Positions 22,618 through 40,694 of a stretch of 64,000 nt of DNA are shown one piece after another. The notes under the pieces are model-generated. The model ran no database searches. It saw only the letters and a program-made list of their open reading frames with translations, and was not told the origin of the DNA. The stretch is from contig NC_134535.1 of the NCBI RefSeq assembly GCF_050624435.1, positions 129,322,731 to 129,386,730 on the forward strand, in the 5' to 3' direction. The DNA is from Tenrec ecaudatus. Lineage: Eukaryota; Chordata; Mammalia; Afrosoricida; Tenrecidae. How positions within the stretch are numbered: the stretch's first letter is position 1; each line of letters begins with the position of its first letter. The position numbers and the translations under genes were made by a program.

Positions 22618-23580
22618 AGCGCTCACGCCAACCAGAGTATCACTACACCCATGGACAAAGGCCCATTGAAGAGTTCACATCATTGTGTGCTCACCTTCCC
22701 CATATAAATGGTGAAGACGAATGTGGGCATAAGTAAATGTGGTTAAGAAGGCTAATGGTGCTCAGCTACTGAGAGATACAGAGTCTGGGTCTTAAAGGTT
22801 TGAAGGTAAACAAGCGACCATCTAGCCCAGAAGCAACAAAGCCCACATGGAAGAAGCACACCAGCCTGCGTGATCACAGGGGTCAAAGGGACTAGGTATC
22901 AAGCACCAAAGAACAAAAAATCATACCATCGTGAATGAGGGGGAGTGTGGGATGGGGACCCAATGCCCATTTGTATACAACTGGACATCCTGTGCAGAGG
23001 GGAAGTGAGGAGGAGATGAGGCACTGAGGCACTCGGTGCAGGGTAGATTGATAAAACACACAACTTTCCTCTAGTTCTTAAAAGCTTCCTCCCCTGTTCC
23101 CCCCCCACACTATCATCATCCCAATTCTACCTTACAAACCTGGTTATACCAGAAGAGGCACAGTGGTGCAGATAGGAACTGGAAACACAAAGAATCCAGG
23201 AGAGATGAACCCTTCAGGACCTGTGGAGAGTGGTGATACCAGGAGAGAGGAGGAAAGGGGGATGGAAAGGGGGAACTGATTACAAGGTTCTACATATAAC
23301 CTCCTCCCTGAAGAATGGACAACAGAAAAGTGGGTGAAGGGAGACGTCTGGCAGTGTAAGATATGATAAAATAATAATTTATAAATTATCAAGGAGGGAG
23401 GAAGAATGGGGAGGGAGGGGGGGAAGAAAGAAAAATGAGAAGCTGATGCTAGGAGCCCAAGCAGAAAGTGAGTGTTTTGAGAATGATGAGGGCAACAAAT
23501 GTATAAGTGTGCTTTACACAATTGATGTATATATGGATTGTGATAAGAGTTGTATGAGCCCCAGTAAAATGATTTTTTTT
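22618..23580 (+). repeat. L1 3' end, long fragment
   Basis: This is a nearly 1 kb copy of the L1 tail. It shows the full order of landmarks: 'gggtcttaaaggttt', 'gaagcaacaaagcccacatgg', 'tggacatcc.gtgcagagg', the second G-rich tract near 23400-23425, and the end 'gagccccagtaaaatgattt'. Confidence 0.85.
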
Positions 23581-23814
23581 AAGTTGACACTAGCCAGGGG
23601 CATCAAAGGCCTACTGGAGAGTCCTTTATTATGCATATTGTGTAATAGTGTGTCATTTGGATGTTTAATGGACTCAAAGGGACTGAGAAATATCTTCAGA
23701 ACTGTGGATAAACTGAAAGGAGAATGAGTGATTGCTGTTAAGAGCAAGCTACTGAAATTGTTGCTAATGTGAGTGAGTTCTCACTCTAGAATTAACTCAA
23801 GAATAAAGCACATA

Positions 23815-24740
23815 GGTAGACGGACATTGGGCCTCTACTCAAGTCCTCTCTCAACACAAGAACATTTTGTTCTAATAACCTGGCATTCTGTGATGCTCAC
23901 CTTCCTGAAACTATCACTGAAGACAAAGCGGGTGCATAAGAAAATGTGGTGAAAAAAGCTGATGGTGCCCAGCTATCAAAAGATAGCAGCTAGGGTCTTC
24001 AAGGCTTGAAGATAAACAAGTGGCCATCTAGCTGAGAAGTAATAAAGCCCATATGGAAGAAGCACACCAGCCTGTGTGATCATGAGGTGTCAATGGGATC
24101 ATGTATCAGGCATCTAAGAACCAGAATGAAATCATACCAATGTGAATGGGGTTGTGGAGCAGAGTAGAGACCCAAAGCCCATCTGCAGACAATTGGACAT
24201 CCCCTTACAGAAGGGTCACAAGGAAGAGATCGAGTCAATGAAATATACAACTTTCCTCTAGTTCTTTAATGCTTTCTGCCACCCCCCCACTATCATGAGC
24301 CTAATTCTACCTTACAAATCCAGCTAGGCCAGAGCATGCACCCTGGTACAGATAAAAGCTTTATAACACAGGGAATCCAGGACAGACAAACCCCTCAGGA
24401 CCAATAATGAGAGTAGTGATACCAGAAGGGGAAGGTGGGGGGGGGGGGGGAAGGGGAACCAATGGCAATGATCTACATATAACCCCCTCCCAGGGGGACA
24501 GACAACAGAAAAGTGGGTGAAGGGAGACATCGGTCAGTGTAAGACTTGAAAACTAATAATTATAAATTATCAAGGGTTCATGAAGGAGGAAGGGGGAAAG
24601 TGAGGAGCTGATACCAAGGGTTCAAGTAGAAAGAAAATGTTTTGAAAATGATGGCAACATATGTACAAATGTACTTGACACAATGGATGGATGGATTGTG
24701 ATAAGAGCTATATAAGCCCCCAATGAAATGATTTTTTTAA
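23815..24740 (+). repeat. L1 3' end, long fragment
   Basis: A second long copy, in the same orientation and with the same landmarks as the one at 22618, including a run of at least twelve Gs at about 24437-24450. The two copies are separated by only about 235 bases. Confidence 0.85.
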
Positions 24741-25161
24741 TGTGCAAAAGGAAGAAGAAACTGATCTAGAAACAAAGATTAAGTCAGTGGCACACTAAGA
24801 TGTAACTTAATTCTGTTTTGATCATGTTGCATATGGAAGGTAATTAAAACCCCAATGGGTGGGAAGGGGTTGGTGGGGGTGCTGTCAAAGCAAGGCACCA
24901 AGCAGCGGAGATGGTTACTTAGGTCCATTCATTTCACAGAACCATGCCAAGCATCTGCATTATATACCAGGCACTCACCATACGCCCATGTGTAAGAACT
25001 CTCCCTGCAGTCGATAGCGGAGGAGAACAAGTCCCTGAGTTAAAGTGGGGCACAAGGAGCTCTTGGGACCGGTGTATATTGAACACATTGTTTCTATGTT
25101 TCACACCAACCACCGTTCGCTTTGTTTCTTCTTCTTGTTCTATACCTTGCCCCTTTGCTGA

Positions 25162-27835
<2,674 letters not shown>

Positions 27836-27837
27836 AA

Positions 27838-28215
27838 AACCAAAACCCAAATTCATTGCCATAAAGTCAATTCCAACTCTTAGTGATCCTACAGGACAGG
27901 GAAGGACAGCCCCTGTGGGTTCCTGAGAGTCACACTCTCTCGGTGGGAGTAGAAAGCTTTGTCTTCCTCCCTTGGAGTGGCTAGTGATTTCCAACTGCTG
28001 ACCTGTGGTTGGAAACCTGACACTACGCCTCCAGAACTCCTTGACTAGCCCCACCACACCCACTAATTAGCTGTAAGCTGCTAACCAAAACATTTAAGAT
28101 TCTTTACGGGAGTAGAATGCCCTTTCTTACTCCCATGTAGCAACTGGTAGTTTTGAACTACTGACCTTGCGGATCACAGCCTTGCACATAACCACTACAA
28201 CATCAGGGCTCCTAT
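27838..28215 (-). repeat. Two AfroSINEs in tandem, reverse
   Basis: The first copy (27838-28040) starts 'aacccaaattcattgccata'. The second (28078-28215) keeps only the 5' half and ends 'cataaccactacaacatcag'. Confidence 0.8.
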
Positions 28216-28552
28216 TCAACGTCTCTAAGCATCTGCTTTCTCACCTGTAAAACTGGAAAACGCTAAATCCAAACTAACTGCCTTCTGGGTAAGCACAGAC
28301 TTAAAGAAAATGCTGTGTGTCCAGCTTTCAGCATTGTTGTCCTGGCTCACAGAGTACAAAACAGAAAGCCAGGGCTCTGGGTCATCGAGTGGAGCCCAAC
28401 CCGAACGCTCCTCTAGGACAGAGCTCTGTCCATCGGTCCGCACCCAACAGCAGCAAGAGCAATGGGAGGCCCTGCATCATGTGAAAAGTTAACATACTCA
28501 ACTGCAACCTAAAGGGTTGGTGGTTGAAGGTCACCCAGGGCTACCTTATCAA

Positions 28553-28738
28553 AGACCTGGCGGTCTGGTGATGGAGTGGGTTACCAGCGGAGCTGTTAAC
28601 TGTAAGGTGGAAACCCCCAGTGGCTCCACTCAGAGTTAAAGTCTAGGAAGCGCAGAAGGGCAGTTCTACCCTGTCCCACAGGTTGCTGTGGTTGGAACTG
28701 CCTTGATGGCAGTGAGAGTGGCTTTGGGTTTATCTGCT
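28553..28738 (+). repeat. AfroSINE
   Basis: The forward copy begins 'gacctggcggtctggtgatg' and ends 'ggaactgccttgatggcagtg'. It lies in AKAP3 intron 1. Confidence 0.8.
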
Positions 28739-29045
28739 TTTTAACAATCAATCTGATGGAGCCCAGTCCCACTCTGACATCACTGATCATCATGAGTTGA
28801 AAGAGACTCCACAGCAATTCAGTTTTTGTTTATTTTTTGCCCAATACCAATGACATTTGGTCATAAAACACCAAATAATTTCCCAGACACCATCCATAGT
28901 TATTATCATTTCCAGATAGACATATTTCTGTAATTATAACAATAATTTACATCTGGTAGCAAATAGGATACATTTACATGTATGATTTTTATATGACGTT
29001 CAAGGGAAGAGGGTGTTTTTTTTCCATATATAGACTACCACCTAC

Positions 29046-29240
29046 ACCCCAAACCCACCCTGTTCCACTGCCATTGAGTCAATTCCCGTTCTTTGCAACA
29101 CTATGGAGGGTTCCAGAGGCTATAGATCTTTACAGGAGCAGATAGCCTCAACGTTTCCCCTCAGAGCAGCTGGTGACTTCGAACCACCAAGCTGATGGTT
29201 AGCAGTTCAAAATGCCTACCCTACAGCACTACCTGTATGT
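29046..29240 (-). repeat. AfroSINE
   Basis: The reverse copy runs from 'ccccaaacccaccctgttcc' to 'gatggttagcagttcaaaat'. It ends about 690 bases before the large AKAP3 exon. Confidence 0.8.
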
Positions 29241-29850
29241 AGATGGGCTTGTCCCTGATCGTGACCCTCAGACGTTGCGTATGAACATCAATGAATAATT
29301 TTCACATACATATTAACTCCTCAATTGTAAATCGGATTGTGATGTCAAGTGGTCCATTGGGATTCATTCGCACACCAAATTGTGCTCGTCACTGTCTCTC
29401 TGAGTAATTGACTGCCCACTTCAACTGTCTAGCTTTTCGAAAGCTATACCTGTGATAAGAGGCCTAAGCAAAGGCAGGTAATCATTACAGATGTGCCACT
29501 ACCAATACAGGAAAACAACCCGAAGCGGCTCAAATGCTCACTTTTCTATGTCTCGGATGACTGTTGGGTCCTAAGGCTGTAGGCTATTGGACATAATACA
29601 GTGTGATGGTCAAAAGAATGGGCTCTGGAGTGACACTGTCTGGGTTGGGATCCCACGCTCCATCAGTAATTACAGTATCAGGCAAGTTACTAATGTCCCT
29701 GTCCTTGAATTTCCTCCACTGTAAAATGAGGATGAGCCGTAGCCTTAACTCGCTTGGAACACGGCCTGACGCATGGCAAACTGTCAGTCAGTGGTTAATT
29801 TTGCACAATTATGAAGCAGCTAAGGTCTAACGGGAGTGGCAGTTTTGTAA

Positions 29851-32220
<2,370 letters not shown>

Positions 32221-32939
32221 TGAAAGGCTTTGTTAATGTTTCATTTGGGGCTTAGGTTCCGGTTTCTTTTTGACTGTGAAGATGAGCCCAGGACGAGTAG
32301 AAGAGTGACAGTGGAAATGTAACGGTCTTGTCTCTTGACAGAGGTAATAAAGTCAAATTGGAGATTTACCCAGTAGAGGGGCCTATCAATGGGGGTGGGG
32401 GGGATAGATTATATTGTCTTCGTTTTCTGTATTTATTGATGAGAGTGGCTAAATAAGGAAGATCTGAGAGACTCGGTGAAAAGAGATTAAAACTTGGGGT
32501 TCAAACTATGTTTTGGATGGGATGCCATAATCCAACATAAGACCATCCTGCTGGAAAGTAAGTATCTAAGATGTGTCGGGAGGAGATGTGATGGGGTCTA
32601 GATTTATGACTCTTGAAAACTTGTCATTATTCTCTTAGTTAGTTGTCTCGGAAGTGTCGTAAATTTGAAGGGGATTCAAACAATGACACCACATTTCTCC
32701 CCATCAAGTTCTGATTGGCTCGAGAGAGAGAGAACACCAAAAAAAAAGGCAGATGAGAAAGTAGCCAATCACTGTTATTGCTGATCATGTTCTGTGCACT
32801 TTGGAATTCTTCTCACTGTTGACTTTGGAGCCGCTCTCTGACAGCCAGGTTTGAGTCTGGAGAGTCTGCCCCCTTCCCAAGTTGCTGCCTTTTGGTCTCT
32901 AATTGGAGACCAAATACCAGGCCTGTTGCCTTGAACTGA

Positions 32940-33235
32940 TTCTGACCAAACCCATTGCTGTAGGTTTGATTCAGACCCATAGCCACCTTAGGAGACAGTC
33001 AACCTGCCCCGTGGTTTTTCAAGGCTGTAAGTCTATTTGAGAGCAGAAAGCCTATCATTCTGCTGTGGAGTGGCTGGTTCAAACCGCTGACCTTGTGGAT
33101 TGCAGCCCAGTGCATAGCCACTGCATCACCAGGTCTCCTTCCTTAAAGAGCACAGCCTTAGAAACCGTGTGGGGACAGTTCGACTCTGTCTTACAGGATC
33201 TCTCTGAACTGGAATCCACTCCACGGCCTACTTAT
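32940..33235. repeat. AfroSINE pair, reverse then forward
   Basis: A reverse copy (32945-33140) ends 'catagccactgcatcaccagg'. It abuts a partial forward copy (33140-33235) ending 'ggaatccactccacggccta'. Confidence 0.75.
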
Positions 33236-33714
33236 AAAAGCAGACTGCCAAACCACCTTGGTTTCCCAAATTGGCAAGACAGGCACACGGGTCAAAATCC
33301 AAAGGCACAAAGGAATTTCTTTATTCCCCTCCTGGAGAAAAACATTCTGATGGACCTTGGCTTATCTTTCCAGAAATGTGCATGCACACCCAGGTGGTTG
33401 TGCCATGCACACAGCTGCCCAACTATTCTTGACGGCTGGCTGTTATTTTCTTGTATGGCAATGTCATTACTGATTTAACTGCCCTCCGATCTCTGGGCAT
33501 TTCCATGGTCCATAGTTCCCTGCCACGTGCAGTGAGGCAATGAAAACCCAGGAAGAGAGCTCCCTTTGCCTGGTTTCAAATGTGCCTACGAGTCTCTGGG
33601 CTAAATGCCTGGGAAAGGACTGCAAGGCCAGGGGGACCCTGGGCTTGTTTTTGAAGATATGATCTAAATTTCCTTCCACGAAGTCTAGATGGCTTTACAT
33701 GCTTATTAGGCAGT

Positions 33715-33990
33715 GTATCATTGTTGTTGCTGTTGGGTTGGCTCTGACCCATGGCAACCCGTGCACAGCAGAAGCAACCAGGGTCTTATCCAGTGCCACC
33801 GTCAGGATGACTAGCATGTTGGCGTCCATGGCTGTGGCCTCTGTGTATTTTCAATGTCTTGCAACTAGGGATCTCTCTTCCAGCACTCTTCTGTTGCGAC
33901 CCACAGGGTTTCCATGCTGGCTGATTTTCAGAAGTCGATCTTCAGACTTTTCTCCGTATTCTGGCCTAATCTGGAAGCTCTCTTGAAACA
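33715..33990 (-). repeat. RTE/AfroSINE-tail related repeat, reverse
   Basis: The start 'gttgttgctgttgggttgg' and 'gacccatggcaacccgtgca' resemble the reversed RTE 3' end. The rest is too diverged to be sure. Confidence 0.4.
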
Positions 33991-34012
33991 CCCCCCCGCC
34001 CCCCTGTAAAAT

Positions 34013-34215
34013 ATTGATTGGAGTGCTGATGGCATGGCAGGTTATGAGGTGGGCAGCTAACCACAGTCAGCAGGTTGAATCCACCCGCCGCTCCGCGGGA
34101 GCAAGATGAGACTTTCCATTCTCATTAAAGAGTTATGGTTCTGGAAACTCCCAGGGGCAGTTCTACCCTGCCCCATAGAATCTCTGTAAGTCGGTACCAA
34201 CGTGATGGCAGTGTG
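34013..34215 (+). repeat. AfroSINE
   Basis: A forward copy with a 'ccacccgccgctccgcggga' middle, one of the few that still keep the CpGs of the source sequence. It may be a younger insertion. Confidence 0.8.
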
Positions 34216-34814
34216 CGGCAGGGAGGTGGCACAGCTTCCAGCATCCTGGCAGCATGCCAGGCACCACTGCCCGGCAGCAAGCTGACATGGAGGTGGCGGA
34301 AAACGATGTGAGAGTGTCTCTTTGCCCACGCCGGCACCAGCAGTGAGGGTCAGGCTTGATTTGCCGAGGCCTGGCTGGCGTTACATTTGTGGGATTAGAT
34401 GGGGGGTGCATCTCTTTTCATCCATTTATGAGCCACTGGAATTTCTTTTATCACGAGTGGTTGGATCCTTCCTCATTTTTCAGTGGAATTGTTGATGGTT
34501 TTCTTATTAGGCGAAAGTCCTGAAAAGGCATGGATGTGAACCTTTGTTATGAATCACTGGCCTTTCAGGTTGTTTTATTATTGATGGTTTACTTTTGCCT
34601 GTGGAGTCAAGCCTCAGTATCTTTTTTCTCATTGTTTCTGGCTTTGGCTCACATTAAGGAAAATTTTGTTACTCCAAGTTTTTGTCAGAATGCTTCAATG
34701 TGTGCTGCTTGTATTTTTAAGAGTTTTGCTTCCTGTTACAGTTGATGGGTGGAAGGAGGAAATTATGTGGGTAGAGGCCACCGATGGTACTAGACATCCT
34801 GCAACATACAGGAC

Positions 34815-35035
34815 CAAAAACTAAACCAAACTCAGTGATCCCATGTCGATGCCAACCCATAGTGACATGAGCGAACAGAGGAGAGAAGGCCCTGTGGGTT
34901 TCCGAGAGGGCAATCCTTCAGGGGAGCAAAAAGACTCCTCTTTCTCCCGAGAGGCAACTGGTGGTTTTGAACTGCTGACCTTGCAGTTAGCATGCACAGG
35001 ACAGTACCCCACAACAGACATCAATCCCACCTCAA
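34815..35035 (-). repeat. AfroSINE
   Basis: The reverse copy runs from 'actaaaccaaactcagtgatc' to 'gaccttgcagttagcatgca'. Confidence 0.8.
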
Positions 35036-36656
35036 ATGCCAGTGGTGCTGTGGTTGAAAAACACTACATCCAAGGTCATGGAGATTCTCGCCTATGTCTT
35101 CTTCTAGGTATTTGATAGCTTATACTTGGGTCTATTGACTACTTTTAGTTCATTGTTGTGTATGTTAGGAAGTAAGAGTTCAAGTTCATTTCTTTGTATG
35201 TGCAGATTCCATATTCGCAACACCACTTGTTGAAGAGATTGGTCTTTGCTCCATGGAATCATCTGGCCCCTTTGTGGTAATCAATTGACTATCAATAAGG
35301 TTCAAGGGATTCTTTTATTTATGTTTTTCTTGGTAGTTCAAATTTCTACTTTAATTTACTCATCTTCATTTTATGTAAAGTGAGTTTCTTGTAGACAATA
35401 GAGCAGAAAGTTCAGAAAAATACTTTTTATCGAATCTGACAATTGGTGTGTTTGTAGCATTTACATTTAATGCAGTCATTGACAAGTTTGGATTTAGGTC
35501 TGCTGTAGATGCTGCCAAGTCTTTTTAACTTCACAATGTCCCCAAGGAGATCTTCTACCCCCTCGATCATGGGGTTTCCTTGGCCTGAACACTGACTGAA
35601 GTATAGTGCCAGGAATTTTTACTGCAGAATCGCTGGGTTGATTCACCATCTGTTCTTATACCTTATTATCAGTTTTCTTTTTAAAACTATCTGTTTTATA
35701 TTCTATTTTCTCTTTGCTGGCTTCTTCTGGATCCTTTTAACATATTTTACAATCTTATTTCATTGCTTCAGTGTTTATTTTTTGCTATATCTCCTTGTGT
35801 GTTTTTAATTTAATTCTTAGTGGCTTTTTTTAGGGATTGCATACTTAATTTTCCAGAATCTTCTTTGAATTAACAATTTTCCATTTCAACTGGGAATGTG
35901 GAAATCCTACCACCCATATAAGTCCCTTACTCTCCCCTTTCATGTGCTAGCTGTTTTGTATATTTTATTTACAGTGTTATTGTTTTTGCTGTCAACTAGG
36001 AAACACTTTCAGGATCCAGGAGGAATGGTCGATTGTATTGAGCTTGGGGTTGGTTTCTTTTTCACTGCTTCTGTAAGTCTTCCCGTGTCCCAGATCCATT
36101 CTGGTGGGACTCCCTGCAGTTTGAGAACTTCCTTTAGCAATCCTTCTGCGATGAGATTTGGGACAGGGATTTCTCTAGTTTTCCTTAACGCTGGAACACA
36201 GTTCTTTAGCTTTCACTCTGCGCTGGATGTGGCTTTCTGGCCCGACAGGCCTTTTGTTTAGTATTTTTAATGTGTGTCACACCCTCCTCGCCTCCGTGGT
36301 TTCTGATGTAAAAACTGCTTTGACTGGTGTTGTTCCCCTGGAAACAATCAGCCATCTTTCTGCAATGGCTTCGAAGATGGCTTTTTCCCTTTGACGTACC
36401 TTCTAGCAATTGGGTTACGACAGGCCCCACAGCGGGTTTCTTTGTGTTTACCTTATTTTCAGCTTGCTGAATTCTTCTGTAGATTTTTGGATTTGGGGGC
36501 ATTGGGGGATATTTTCAGTCAGTATTTCTATGAATTTTTTTCTTCTTCACCACCTCTTTCGTCTCTCCTGAATTTTAACGATGTACTTGACCTTCGGGTA
36601 TTGTTCCATAGATCCTGAGCTGTTTATGGGTTTGTTTAATCTTTCTCTCATGGATC

Positions 36657-36845
36657 AATCTGGTGGCGCTGGGGACTAAGCATTGGGCTGGCAACCACGA
36701 GGTCCACAGTTCAAATTCACCAGCTGCTGTGAAGCAGAAAGATGAGACCACCTGACCTTGTCACGATGACAGACTCAGACACCTAAGGAACCACCGGTTC
36801 TGCTCTGCCCCACGTTGGGTCGCTCTGAATCGGAACAATTCAGGT
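36657..36845 (+). repeat. AfroSINE inside the antisense L1
   Basis: The forward copy starts 'aatctggtggcgctgggg' and has 'ccacagttcaaattcaccagc'. It splits the older L1. Confidence 0.8.
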
Positions 36846-37309
36846 GTCTGTCATTCCTGAAGCACCTTTATGATGGATGCTCTCAAGTCCTTGTGAGAGC
36901 ATTTCAACATCATTGACATCTCCATGGTGGCCTCTGTTGATTGCCTTTCCCCACGCCAGCTTAGGTTTTTCTTGGCTTTTTGTAGGCCAATTAATTTCAG
37001 ATTATATCCTAGACATTTTGAATAGTCATTAGAGCCTCCGGGTCTTAATTAAATCATGAAGAATGTTAATATTTTCATGTTCAGAGACATTCCACCAAAT
37101 GAGTTAAAATCTGCACTAGCCTGAGTTTGGGTTTCAGTGACAGTTCTGCTTTCAATACCTTTGCCAGACCAGGGATCTTGTCTTAGGTTTGCACCACCAC
37201 CTAGTGGCCAGTCTGGTGTCTGGGCCATGGCTGCTGCCTACGTTCAGGCCCTGGCTTTGTTTGGCTCCTTAGGATCAGATCCAAGCAGGCACAGCTCAGT
37301 GGGGAGCCC

Positions 37310-37535
37310 CCAAAACAAAAGCACTGCCTTCCAGTGGATTCTGACTCATTGCTCCACCCTACAGGACAGAACCACCACCCCCACCCCCCCCATCCCCCGT
37401 GGGTTTTCAAGACTGTCACCCTTCACGGAGAGAGAAAGCCCCTTCTTTCTCTCGAGGAGGTGGCTGGTGGTTTCAAACTGCTGACTTTGAGATCAACAGC
37501 CCGAAACATAACCACTTCACTGCAGGAGCTCTGGA
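37310..37535 (-). repeat. AfroSINE inside the antisense L1
   Basis: The reverse copy contains a C run at 37376-37394 and 'ttctctcgaggaggtggctgg', and ends near 'accacttcactgcaggagctc'. Confidence 0.8.
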
Positions 37536-39734
37536 GTTCATCGGCAACTTTGTGGAGTTGCTTTCCCAAGGGATTCCCTCCCTGAAATCTTCCCAGAGAG
37601 AGGGAGGGAAAGGGAGGGTTCGCGGTTAGGGGTAGTGTGTGTAGTGGATAATGGTGGAGTGGCAGCCAAGTAATGTAGTCGCTGTCTATAACGATGTATT
37701 TAAAACTGTGACAGAAATAAGCATGGAAAAGAGAGTAGCTGCTGAGGTGGCCTATGTCCAGTCCAGCACCGCATGGGATTTGGCTCCTTGGTCTGGAGGC
37801 TTGGTGCCATTGCTTCATGGAACATGCCAGTTTATTGGCTTAATACTGTGTTTGGTGCTTCTGTCCCTACCTCTGAACTCATCGCCTAGTGCCTGGCTGG
37901 AGTCTAGGAAGCTTACCAGTGGCCACGTAAAGAGCTGCCATTGTTCTCCATTTGCCCCGAGCTACAGAAGGAGACCCGAGTGAGGAAGAGGAGGGATTGC
38001 TCTTTGGAGCTCCCTCAAGGAGGCTGCCGTTGTAGTTGCCTGGTTCTGCCTCACATGGCCCACATGCACTGTATCTGAGGAGGTGTACTGGAACAGAGGC
38101 TCGCCCCTTCCTCTCAGATTGCCAACCAGTCCAATTCTAGAGGAAGGGTCCCCTTCCTCAGAGACTTAGACACGTGTAGGCCCTCTCCCTGATGCTGCTG
38201 TCACTAGCTAGCATCCCCACCATTTCCATGGTGACTGGACGGCTTGGGTTTCCTGGCAGAAGAAACCAGAGGAGGCGGGGAAATGAGGGAAGTCCTCCAC
38301 TCTCTCTGTGAGCAGGCCCTTCCCATGATGCTCAAGCTAACACCAGAGTCTCATCTGGTGCTGCCTACATATAGTCGGTTCAGGCTGCCAGAGGAAGAGT
38401 GGAAAGTGGAGGTTCACCACTCAGCCAGTGGTGCTTCAAATTCTAGCTTTCTTTCTAACCCCGCTTGCTATGATTTACTGTTCAGATTCCTCAAAGAGAT
38501 GGTCCATGCCTTCTCTCTGGGTTTCATGGCTACTCACAGTGGGAGACACGGGGTAGAGAATGCTTGCCTTTTGGTACGCCAAACCTGAACCTCCTGTTTT
38601 TAATCAGGTTGGCTGTATAATTATTGGTCATTGTCCAGCCATAGTGTATTGGAATATCTCCTCACCAAGAACACCCTTCCCCTGGAGTAGACTGCATGGA
38701 GCTTTATCTCATTTCCCCCTGGTTTTCTGTATCTCAAACAGTTTGACTACACCGTCCCTTGGGCTGTTTTGTGTTTTCTAATTACTCGTGTTTGCATCCT
38801 CCTTGGTTCACTGCCTCATTTGGTAAAGCATATTCTCCGGCAGCTTCCTGTGAACTTGTGCATCAAGTATGGTTGTGGGGTCTTCGCATCTCTGCTCTCA
38901 CAGTTTGCTTGTGTGTAGTATTCTAGAATGACAGTTTTCTGATGAGATATTTGTGGCAAAGCCCCACTGTCTTCTGATTTCCTGTGGCTGCTGAGAAACG
39001 AATGGGTGCTCTGACTTCTTTTGTATGTTACCTGGTGGCCACCACTCCTCCCCACTGTGTGTAGTTCTGAAAACTGAGAACGAGTGGCTTTGATATGGGG
39101 CTCTCCGCTCCTGCACCCTGCACCCCATTCACTTTCTCTAAGAAGAAGGGTGGACCTGTTCAATCTAAACAACTTGTGGTCTCCGTTCTGCTTTTCAATT
39201 TCGTTGTCTTCTTTTTGATAATATCCCCTTCAGTGTTTTTCTTACTTCCCTTCCTGAAATGCACATTAGTCAAATGCATGTCTTTGGTTGACCTTCAATT
39301 TTATTTCAAGCTTTCTTTGTCCATTTTTCATGTCTTTCATTTTACTTTTGAGAAAACTTTCTTGATTTTTCCTTCCAACCCCACTATCAAATTTTTTTCT
39401 CCTTTTAGCCATGATAAGTTTAATTTCCACTGTTCATTTTCTCAAGGTTTATCTTTTTTTCTGATAGCTCTAGAAGTTCTGGGTTTTTAATTTTAACGTT
39501 TTCTTGTGTTGCTTGCATTACCTTTTCTTTCTTTCTTTTTAACATTCTGATAACTTTTTAAAGTGTGTTGCGACTCTTAGCTATTATTCAGATTTAGAGT
39601 AAGGTACAAAAACGATGTGGAGCACCTATCTGGAGAAGGGCTGTTACTAATTGGCAGACTATGCTGAACAGTGATTAAGATCAGCCAGCAGCTTCTGCCA
39701 CTGAAAAGTTCCCAAGTGTCCTGTTCATCTGAGT

Positions 39735-39906
39735 CAGCAATTCTCAACCTGTGGGTCTCAACCCTTTCACCTGGGTGGCCCAATTCATAGCAGGAGCAAA
39801 ATGACAGTGATGAACTAGCAGTGAGAGTAATTTTTATGGCTGGGGTCACCACCACCCGAGGAACTGTCTGAAAGGGTCGCGGCATGAGGACGGTTGAGAA
39901 CCACTG
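39735..39906 (-). mobile_element. SPIN nonautonomous hAT element
   Basis: The ends are CAGCAATTCTCAACC (39735) and, reversed at 39906, CAGTGGTTCTCAACC. The interior has the SPIN signatures 'ctcaaccctttcacctgggt' and 'taatttttatggctggggtc'. Length is 172 bases, as in short SPIN derivatives. The 8-bp flanks no longer match. Confidence 0.85.
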
Positions 39907-40114
39907 GCCTGTAGGCATGCGAGCCAGCGTCCAAGCTCGTCCGAGGACACACAGCTTGGATAGGTAGGTGAGTATAAGCCCATAGTGGAGACGTGTCTGA
40001 GGCATTTAGAGAGGGTGGAGGATGATGGACATGGAGGAGTAACAGCAGGAGATTATCCCCAGGACTATTACAGGGAAATGCAGCCTCCCATCAAAAAGTT
40101 TGGGAATAGAATAT

Positions 40115-40335
40115 GCTAATCCTATAGCTCCTGGCGATCCTCTAGGCCAGGACAGAACTGGCCCCTGTGCGTTTGGTTCTGGAACTGTAACTCTTTCTAG
40201 GAGTAGAAAGCCTCCTTTTCCTCCCCAGGAGCGGTCTGTGGTTTCCAACCGCTGACCTCGGGGCTAGCAGCCCACCTTGTAGCCCACTCCACCTCCAGTG
40301 AGCGTCAGAAGAGATCTGATGGCAGTGAGCTTGGT
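40115..40335 (-). repeat. AfroSINE
   Basis: A reverse copy with 'gtttccaaccgctgacctcg' and 'gggctagcagcccaccttg' as its tRNA-like part. Confidence 0.75.
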
Positions 40336-40694
40336 GTTCTAAGTCACAGAGCACTGGGGTCAAAAGTGAGGTATGCTAAATGAAGCACTTCAATAGGGGA
40401 CTCTTCCCTTCGGAAAGCGAATCAACACTCACATTTCCGATTCGTATAACCGAGCTTGTCATCTCTCCTGAATTTTTGGCGGGCCATATAAGTGTCGCAT
40501 TGCCAATGATAAACAAATTACACTTCATGTTTGGTTTGGTTTGGTTTTGACTGGTCATTTTGTGATGACCTGTTCTTAATGGTCTAGGGGAGGGGTTGAG
40601 TAGTGAACACATACATGGGGCCAGAGCACTAAGGAGAGGCAAGCAAAGCCTAGATCAGGTTAGGGGTGTGGCAGAGATCATTTGTGAGAGAAAA

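Larger units (their letters stand above)
35100..39560 (-). repeat. Ancient L1, antisense, broken into pieces
   Basis: Near 35160-35270 the reverse complement gives the L1 ORF2-like 'caaagaccaatctcttcaac' block. The T-rich stretches around 35300-37130 and 38450-39550 fit an old mammalian L1 lying antisense to AKAP3. SINE copies interrupt it at about 36657 and 37310. Assignment of the parts beyond 37640 is less sure. Confidence 0.5.

Noticed and set aside
39735-39906. Target duplication for the older SPIN copy
   Set aside because: The 8-bp flanks atctgagt and gcctgtag do not match convincingly, so none is claimed.
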